DNA from: Pilasporangium apinafurcum
Taxonomy: Eukaryota; Oomycota; Peronosporomycetes; Pythiales; Pythiaceae
Assembly (NCBI GenBank): GCA_001600495.1
Contig: BCKE01000001.1
Coordinates: forward strand, 794,783 to 858,782
Length of the DNA: 64,000 nucleotides
Direction of reading: 5' to 3'
Positions 57,434 through 64,000 of this stretch are shown piece by piece (positions within the stretch are counted from its first letter, which is position 1; each line of letters begins with the position of its first letter). The notes beneath the pieces were generated by a model. That model made no database searches. It was not told where the DNA came from and worked only from the letters and a program-made list of their open reading frames with translations. The translations under genes and the position numbers were made by a program.

Positions 57434-59654
57434 GAGGAAGCTCTGGTGGATGTAGATGATTATGATAGAAAATGCCGTTCACTTCCTTTCGAACTGGACT
57501 GGAGGATCTGGGCTCATGGTCCTTCCTACATTCATAACGATATCAAAACTTAGAAAATGGTGCATTTTTACTGCTATAAGGGAATTGATAATGAACTCAC
57601 ATCGCGCGCTGATTTGCCCGCAATGGTAGAGTTTGCGTCACACGCTTTAGCGCATCTTGGATAATGTGACTGACATAGGCGGCGGCTGTATGCCTTTGAT
57701 TTGCTTCTGATGTAATCATCTCAGTTTTCTTTTGAGCTCTCGTTTTCTCGTCTGGTAGAAAATTAGCTGCAGGTATTGATAAATATGTTACTTTGCTTGT
57801 CACGTTTCGACTTTCTTTGCGATTCCCCTTCTTTATCGCTATACCCGCAGACGAAGAGATTCGCCACCGAATCAGCTCGTCCTTGCGACGCATGAGTTGC
57901 TCTCGATGCATCTTTCGATAGAAGTTCCTCGACTGATTCGACATTTCTCCGCTGCCTTCTGGAAATGCTTGCGTGACCAGGTTCGTAAATGTCCAACCAC
58001 AGGCCACTTTTCTCGCTCGCTCACCTGTGGGAAGAGGGATCAATAATGGCGACTTGCGCTGATCAATCTGGGTGTTTTCATTGCTCAGGTCCAGTCCCCA
58101 CGCGAAGACTTTGCCCGTAATCGTTACACATACTGAATGAAACTCACCCAAGGCGACATCCATGACGCCTTCAGCGATGAATGCGCTACAGTTTACCAAA
58201 CACGGACGTGTGCGTGGTCGAGAATCTCCGCACCCAAGTTGGCCAAATTCATTCGCCCCCCACATGTACAGCAGATCTCGGTCCGAGATCACGGCTGTGT
58301 GTCGTGCTCCACATCGCACCGTACGGCAGCGAATGTGCAATTCCTTCAAGGATTTCACCAAAACTGGCTTCATTTCACAATCCAATTTGCCAACACCGAG
58401 TCTTCCATCGTCACCACATCCCCACACATACACATCACCGTTGCTGAGAATGCACGCGCTATGATTTTGACCCGCAGCGACATCTAGAATACTCCGATCA
58501 CGCAGACTCTCGATGGTTATGGGCACACAACTCCGCCAGCACGCTAGTTGCTGCATTCGATGGCCAATTCCTAGTTGTCCCGCTTGATTGTAACCCATGC
58601 TCAAGACTTGCTGCTGATGGACAACGAACAAAGTATGGAAGGCGCCACACGCTACGTGAGTCACATTCGTGCCAGCTCTTGCCATCGTATGCTTGATCCG
58701 CAGTGCGCGTTGATGCGATGAGAGCGACGCCAGCGCAAACGACACTTCCTGAGGTGCCAGGCGGTTCGTGAAATCTCCATGCCCCAACTGGCCATATTTA
58801 TTATTCCCCCACGTGTACAGCTTGGCATGTGTAGTGACAACAGCGACGTGATGCTTTCCGCAGGAAACATGCGCGATACTGAGATGCCCGCTCGGTAATT
58901 GCATGCCCAACGCCATATTAACCGGTTCAGGTTCGCTCACGGATGTTGTAGTACCCAGTCCTAACTCTCCGTTTGTATTCACCCCCCATGAGAGCAGCAA
59001 TGAGCTATTCAGGTGAGTCACAACAGCAATAGAGAAGTTGGACCCGCATGCCATGTGGCTCACCGCCCATAACTTGCTCTCTTGGGCATATGGATCCAGC
59101 GATTTGGCATTTTCAAACTGCTGTTGTTGATACTGCTGTGATGATGATGCCGATGTTGTCGTCGCTTTCAGCAGATCTACTTGCATCATATCTGCTGACG
59201 CTGATGCTGTCGTCGTCGTCAAAGTCGCTGACCGCCGCTTCGTTTTCGGGCCACCAAACGTGAAAAACGACCCCGCGCCATTCCATTCGGTCTTTACCAT
59301 CACATTCGGTGTCGGGATGCGGTCGTAATTGCGATCTAAACTGTATACCTTGTGGGTGAGCGCCATCAAATGCGCGCGGTTTTCCAGCGCATCGATACGC
59401 ACGAGCTGTGGCTCGCGGTAATTCTCTGGTGTGAAGCAAATGCGGTCCGATGAAAGTTTAGCGCATCGTGCATTATCGTCGGTCGTCCATTGCACATGCA
59501 CGACTACAGTGGATGCGCAAGGCTGTGCCAACCAGAGCGAATAGAACGCTGGCGCGCCGCCAAATGTGGTGGTGAGGTACGTGGCGCTCACCAGTAACGT
59601 ATCCGTGTAGTCAAATGGCCCAGTTTCATCTCTGATTGTTGTCTCCGCATCCAT
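57142..59654 (-). CDS. RCC1-repeat protein
   Basis: Three exons, 59654-57601, 57525-57231 and 57174-57142, giving 793 residues. A 190-residue N-terminus without a known domain is followed by about six RCC1 blades from about 200 to 560. Signatures include LLLSWGVNTNGELGLG, LYTWGNNKYGQLGHGD, VYVWGCGDDGRLGVG and LYMWGANEFGQLGCGD. This makes a seven-bladed-type propeller like those of guanine-exchange factors and many regulators. The C-terminus is basic, then Pro/Ser-rich (HPPELPPTPYRK). The first splice joins RAM to KDHEPRSSS. If the last intron is retained the frame runs on to 57072. A Ran-exchange role should not be assumed. Confidence 0.83.
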
Positions 59655-60317
59655 TTACGACGTTCGCATCTCATTCATAATCGCTTCGTTCAGGTTTCTT
59701 TATCTATTTTTGCCATTTTGGTGTTGAAGTTTACTTTTGAACTTCTAAATTAATATTCTATGTATTTTAAATTTAATAATTAATATTTTGATTGATCAAT
59801 TTTGAAATTTATATGTATTATTAAAGGTTTTCTTTGTCTCATCATCATTCAGCATAAAATATTGAAAGCCGATGTATAAATTGTCAGATATTAAAATACG
59901 ATGTTATGTATTAATACTAGATATTCCTAAACACGATATTGCTAGGAATAGTCGTCTACGTATACAGAGGAGCCGTTGAGCCTGAGTCGCCGTCCTCAAC
60001 AATCGACTGGTTATTCTGCCACGTTCGTGGCTACTCTGATAGTCTGTCTGTCTGTGTATCGGAAGCATCCACCGCCCCGTGCTTTCTCCCTTTCTTCCTC
60101 TCTGTCTTGTCCATCCGCATTTTTCACCAGTTCCCATTCTCACTTCACATTGCGTTTTTGTGATTTGTTGTCGATCTTCAAGTTCGCGTGGAGGGTGACG
60201 CGCGCGTGCAAAACCGGGAGTTCGCAGCGTTCGCGCGTCTCTGTGTATCACCAGTGAGAGAAGAGCGACACAACTCAATTGACAGAGGGGAGAAGAAGAC
60301 TAAGACAGAAGGCCATC
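59655..60317. other. AT-rich intergenic region between divergent genes
   Basis: About 660 bp. The part from 59,690 to 59,940 is very AT-rich. The part from 59,950 on is more mixed and probably carries the promoter and 5' UTR of the dioxygenase gene. No gene is supported. Confidence 0.5.
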
Positions 60318-61686
60318 ATGTTGCGCGCAGTGCTTCCCATGCGTCATCACCTGCGTCGGACAATCAATGCCACCAATCGTCACGTCGCTGGTCTTCGTAG
60401 CTTCTCGGCGGCTGTAGTGGAGGAGAGTTCCTCACCTATTGAGACCGCTGTGGGATTGACAAAGGTGGAGCAATTGCCCAGGGAAGACGCCGTCGCAATC
60501 ACATGGGCCGATGGCTTTACCGCCAAGTTCCACACGCTCTGGCTGCGTGACCACTGCACCTGTCCAGCGTGCTTGCACCCAGAGACACTGCAGCGCCAAG
60601 TAGACACAGCGTCGATTGCGTTGCAACCGTCCTTCCACAACCTCGAGATCGATGACAACGGAGCAGTCTCCATTGCTTGGGATAACACAGTCGTACGTAT
60701 TATTATTATTATTATTGTTATTTGTGTTCATTCGACAGTATATTGACGTATTAATTTTGTTTGTGTCTCTTTAGAGAGGCACGCCTTGTAGGGTTAGCGC
60801 GTATGACCCCGATTGGCTGCGTGCACATGCGTATTCCGGTGACGTGCGACCGTTGTATCCGCACAACCATCGACAGCAAACGCTTGTGACGAAGGAGCTA
60901 TGGGATCAATCACTCGAGATTCCTACTCACGACTTTGGATCGTGCATAGCTGACATCAAGCCAGCTATGGAAGATTTGTACAAGTACGGTCTTGTGATGG
61001 TCTCCTCGACGCCATCATCCATGGACGAGACCGAAAAGTTTGCGCGCAAGATTGGGTTCGTCATGGAAACGATCTATGGGACAATGTGGACCACCAATCC
61101 ACAATCGGAAGACCAACAGTACAATGACACGGCCTCTACCAATATTGAATTGCTGCATCATACCGATGGCACGTACATGCGTGATCCACCAGGTTTGCAG
61201 ATCTTCAACTGCGTTGCCCAGGCAGGAGAAGGTGGCGAAAGTCGCTATATTGATGCGTTCAATGTGGTCGAGACACTGCGAAAGCAGAATCCCGACGCAT
61301 ATCGTTTTCTCTCCACCACTCCCATGAACTATCACCATTTCGACGAAGACGCGCATTTGGCGACGATGGAGCCGATCATTCGCGTCGATCATGCTGGAAA
61401 TATTGTTCAATTTCGTCATAATGACTATGACCGTGCTCCGTTGACACACTTGTCGTTCGAGGATGTAGGGAAATTCTATCGATACCATCGCGAGCTAATG
61501 CAGATTATGCGTAGCAAAACGTTCGAAAAGACGCTCAAGCTCCAGGTTGGACAAATGATCGTTGTGGATAACCAGCGCGTAATGCATGGTCGGTACGCGT
61601 TTGAAGGGGGTGACCGCGCACTCATTGGGTGCTACATCGGCCAAATGGAGTATGAAAGTCGGCTGCGTGTGCTAGGCATCATTTAG
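60318..61686 (+). CDS. Trimethyllysine/gamma-butyrobetaine dioxygenase-like enzyme
   Basis: Two exons, 60318-60692 and 60775-61686, giving 428 residues. The N-terminus is rich in Arg with no acidic residue (MLRAVLPMRHHLRR...), which predicts mitochondrial import. The N-terminal domain has the family signature FHTLWLRDHCTCPACLHPET. The catalytic jelly roll shows metal ligands H254 and D256 (HHTDGTY) and H396 (VMHGR), with R398 likely binding 2-oxoglutarate. Fe(II)/2-oxoglutarate enzymes of this type act in carnitine synthesis. HTDGTY with P-G-L-Q-I-F-N-C leans toward trimethyllysine dioxygenase, though butyrobetaine dioxygenase cannot be excluded. The intron holds a (TTA)n repeat. This is the intact parent of the truncated copy at 43.6-44.3 kb. 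Confidence 0.85.
60700..60720. repeat. ATT microsatellite within intron
   Basis: A run of about six ATT units inside the dioxygenase intron. It lies outside the duplicated arm. Confidence 0.8.
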
Positions 61687-62786
61687 ACGGACACGAAAGC
61701 ATAGATCAAGGCACACTACTTTGGTTGCTGATAACTGTAGAGACACAATTTTTGTTTGTTTTTAAAAAGGAGTTCAAGTAACAAGAACATCCAAGCCAAA
61801 TTAGAGCTTCTCAATTGGTTTTTCGTCGCTTTCGCTGTGGACGTTCAGTAGATGATGACCCAGAGTTTACTTCCTGTGGAGAAGATTGCTTCTTCTTGGA
61901 TCTCCCTCCCTTTGCTCCTGAATAGGCAGCGGTTTGTTTTACCGCTTTCAATTCTGTACAATCATGAGCCTCTGCGTAGAGACACAGCTGCAACTTTTGG
62001 GCTGTCCACACCGAGTTTTCATCTCCGTCTTTACCATCTTTACGCTGCTGTTTGTTTAGCCATGCTGCCTTGGCTTCCATTTGCTCTGCAAAACTGAGAA
62101 AATGGCTGAGTGTGTATTTGCGTGGACCGATAAGTTCTGTCATAAAATCCACCATGTCGTCAACAAGAAAAACACAAATGGCACAGAAATTCGATTGATC
62201 AATAAATAGCACACTCACTTGCTATGGCTTCTAGTGCTTCGTCTCCCATGAATGGCACATGGTTATCATAAGCAGCAAGCACTGCCGACGCCGTTGCTGG
62301 ACCAATCTGAATAAAGGAAAAGAATGATCAAAATGCATCACAATGACCACAGCATGGCTAGTTTTCTAAGCATACCCCTTTCAGCACAGTAAGTGCCTCT
62401 ATCGCCTGCTTTAAGTGTCTATCTTTCTTCAACTCTTTGAATGCCTCGGTTGATGCATCTTTGACATCTTTTGCAGACAAATTCTGGACAAACTTCATTA
62501 GTTGAGGACGCCTATCCACGACAATACATAATCCACAACAACATGTTATTGCACTCTTTACAATTCATCAACATCTACCCAAGCTGTCGTGAGGATGATA
62601 CCATTTGCCCTTTTTGAGCTTCCACTCCATCAGGTGCACCAATTCTTCATGTGTGATGTATGGACTCGGATCTCGTGCATGCAGCAGTGTTGGCAGAGTT
62701 TTCTGGTACCATTCATCTAGTTCTACGAGATTCTCCTTCTCCAAAGACACGAGAATAGAATCGTACTTGGACCATACTTGTTCCCA
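60928..62786. repeat. Inverted repeat arm B (parental copy)
   Basis: The 1,859-bp partner of 42462-44320 in inverted orientation. Here both genes crossing the arm ends continue uninterrupted into unique sequence, which identifies this locus as the source. Confidence 0.95.
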
Positions 62787-62887
62787 CTCATCGGCATTCG
62801 AAGAGCTCCACAGCGTCATCCGAATCTCTTTGTCAATTGGAAGTACTATTTGCACTTTATTTTCATACCTCTTCCCTTTTGCGCCAT
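61811..62887 (-). CDS. Helix-hairpin-helix protein of a conserved unknown family
   Basis: The main exons are 62819-62602, 62511-62376, 62306-62219 and 62136-61811, giving about 255 residues if the ATG at 62819 (MTLWSSS) is used. An ATG at 62887 could add residues through a possible 41-nt intron, so the start is unsettled. The pattern YITHEELVHLMEWKLKKGKWRPQLMKFVQ is characteristic of a eukaryote-wide uncharacterised family. LKGIGPATASAVLAA is a helix-hairpin-helix, which usually contacts DNA backbone. The C-terminal ~60 residues are basic, Lys/Ser-rich and end RPQRKRRKTN, a likely nuclear localisation signal. It converges with the dioxygenase gene, with stops about 125 bp apart. DNA binding is inferred. 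Confidence 0.8.
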
Positions 62888-62954
62888 TTTCCAACTACTG
62901 CCACCGATAATAGAGACATAATCCACATAACTTGACACAATCTGATCATTTTTT

Positions 62955-63128
62955 GATGACTTGCTGAAGGGTAGCAGCATCAACCAAACTCAACTAATGC
63001 TCGACCATTTCGATATGTATGCCACAGATCAATGCAACAAGACCCGAGAAGAGCAAGTTAACATGGCAGGTCAACCCATTAATGTCAACCAGGAGATCCT
63101 ATTTCAGATAATTTACGATTATGAGTAG
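62955..63128 (+). other. Short open frame of unknown status
   Basis: A frame of 57 codons ending TAG at 63128. It reads DDLLKGSSINQTQLMLDH..., with the first ATG at 62997 giving 43 residues. The composition looks coded (ending NQEILFQIIYDYE), but no start context, domain or neighbouring exon supports a gene. It could be a gene remnant next to the transposable element. Confidence 0.25.
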
Positions 63129-63141
63129 GTTTCTCTTATTA

Positions 63142-63378
63142 CAGTCGTGGACACCATATAGGACACATTTGGCTATAACTTTCTCAATTCTTTAGTATAT
63201 GCAACAAGGATAATTATGTTTGAAAGCATTTTTTGCTGGCTTTCCAATGATGTACTCAGCTGTTGAATTGGGAGATTTAAGCCCGAGATATGCCCATTCC
63301 TAGCGATTAGGACTGGTGCATATACTAAAGAATTGAGAAAGTTATAGCCAAATGTGTCCTATATGGTGTCCACGACTG
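63142..63378. mobile_element. Tc1/mariner-type MITE with 62-bp perfect terminal inverted repeats
   Basis: A 237-bp foldback element. Left repeat 63142-63203 and right repeat 63317-63378 are perfect reverse complements over 62 bp. The ends read CAGTCGTGGACACC and GGTGTCCACGACTG. TA dinucleotides at 63140-63141 and 63379-63380 are the expected target-site duplication. The 113-bp centre has no coding capacity. TA duplication and CAG-type ends fit a non-autonomous Tc1/mariner relative. The perfect match between ends suggests recent insertion. Confidence 0.9.
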
Positions 63379-63380
63379 TA

Positions 63381-64000
63381 ATGAACATTTTCCTTTATCC
63401 TATTGAGGCTCTAAATTTAGCAAGTACATTTCGCACCCATGGCAACAATAACAGCGTCTGAATCTCTGATTCAATGATCGTGATCAACTGTAATACTCTT
63501 CGTTATGCATAAAACATTATCCATGAGCCTGCATCAAAACAGCTGGACTGATGAATCTGCTATGCTTCAAGCCGACTTCTCGTACATCAAATTGTCGTTC
63601 TTGTTTATGCCCTACCTCAGAAACAAGGACAATTTCGATGGTGAGTCGCACCAACATCCAAGAAGCGAGCCCAATAAAACAAAGATGGCATCTGCAATTC
63701 GATCTGCTTTCCGAAGAAAATACTCAACATCATCAGTAAACTTGCATTGAACAACAAAATAGGGTAACTGTACTTGCTGTTATATTTGGTGAATGGATAT
63801 ATCATGTCCTCTGCTATCTTTTTCAATCAAGTCCACGGCAACAGTAGTAGGGCGGTCGCTTGACGATATTATGAGTGAGATCCTAGGTGAAGGATAAACT
63901 GTAGAGAATCTTGTTCTTTCGCCTAAGGAGATCCTCATAGATGCTAAAGATACCAAAGTACCGGACACCTACTCCCTCTTGGGCCTATAACACCAGTAAA
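63381..64000. other. Right end of window, no supported gene
   Basis: About 620 bp with short overlapping frames on both strands. A + strand stretch near 63,500-63,750 and another near 63,900-63,990 have coding-like composition but carry stops between them and no recognisable domain. They could be decayed or belong to a gene continuing to the right. Confidence 0.4.

Noticed and set aside
1-64000. tRNA, rRNA, CRISPR or riboswitch elements
   Set aside because: No tRNA T-loop signatures with matching stems, no regularly spaced repeats and no rRNA-like conserved stretches were seen by eye.

Overview
This is nuclear DNA of an oomycete, most likely a white-rust (Albugo-like) species. The evidence is indirect. 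Genes are dense and carry short introns (mostly about 50-90 nt, GT-AG), GC is moderate, and the gene set fits: FYVE-GAF proteins, WRKY19-type Cys/His repeats, EGF-like surface proteins with a repeated stramenopile-type module, single-bundle SWEETs and a TKL kinase. No species-specific marker was seen, so the genus is an inference. I saw no rRNA, tRNA, CRISPR array or virus-like gene. Multi-exon models below were built by hand from splice signals and reading-frame continuity.

Layout. 1-9.4 kb: the 3' part of an unknown gene (+), then a giant EF-hand gene (-) of about 2,520 residues with 11 calcium-sensor modules. 9.4-13.3 kb: four small SemiSWEET-like sugar transporter genes, one inverted. 13.6-20.1 kb: a ZC3H15/Tma46-like translation factor (+), a small coiled-coil gene (-), a WRKY19-type zinc-repeat protein (+) and a FYVE-GAF protein (-). 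20.1-22.2 kb is gene-poor. 22.2-32.2 kb: TKL kinase (+), STT3 oligosaccharyltransferase (+), DNA ligase I (-), a coiled-coil/NUDT15-like Nudix fusion (+) and a tail-anchored NTF2-like/C2 protein (-). 32.2-33.8 kb is gene-poor. 33.8-42 kb: a coiled-coil protein (-), a secreted EGF-like protein (+), a WW-domain mRNA cap guanine-N7 methyltransferase (-), an amino-acid permease (+) and an ankyrin/zinc-finger protein (-). 42.5-44.3 kb: a truncated inverted copy of a segment at 60.9-62.8 kb. 44.7-59.7 kb: a CABLES-like cyclin-box protein (+), a coiled-coil protein of about 3,216 residues (-) and an RCC1-repeat protein (-). 60.3-62.9 kb: the intact parental genes of the duplication, trimethyllysine-dioxygenase-like (+) and a helix-hairpin-helix protein (-). 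63.1-63.4 kb: a 237-bp foldback MITE with perfect 62-bp terminal inverted repeats and TA duplications.

The window is mostly housekeeping genes rather than one operon-like system. It covers calcium sensing, sugar and amino-acid transport, N-glycosylation, DNA ligation, mRNA capping, nucleotide-pool cleaning, carnitine synthesis and cytoskeletal coiled coils. The least ordinary items are the 11-module EF-hand protein, the SemiSWEET cluster, the WW-cap methyltransferase fusion, the coiled-coil-Nudix fusion, and the identical 1,859-bp inverted arms that flank 16.6 kb.
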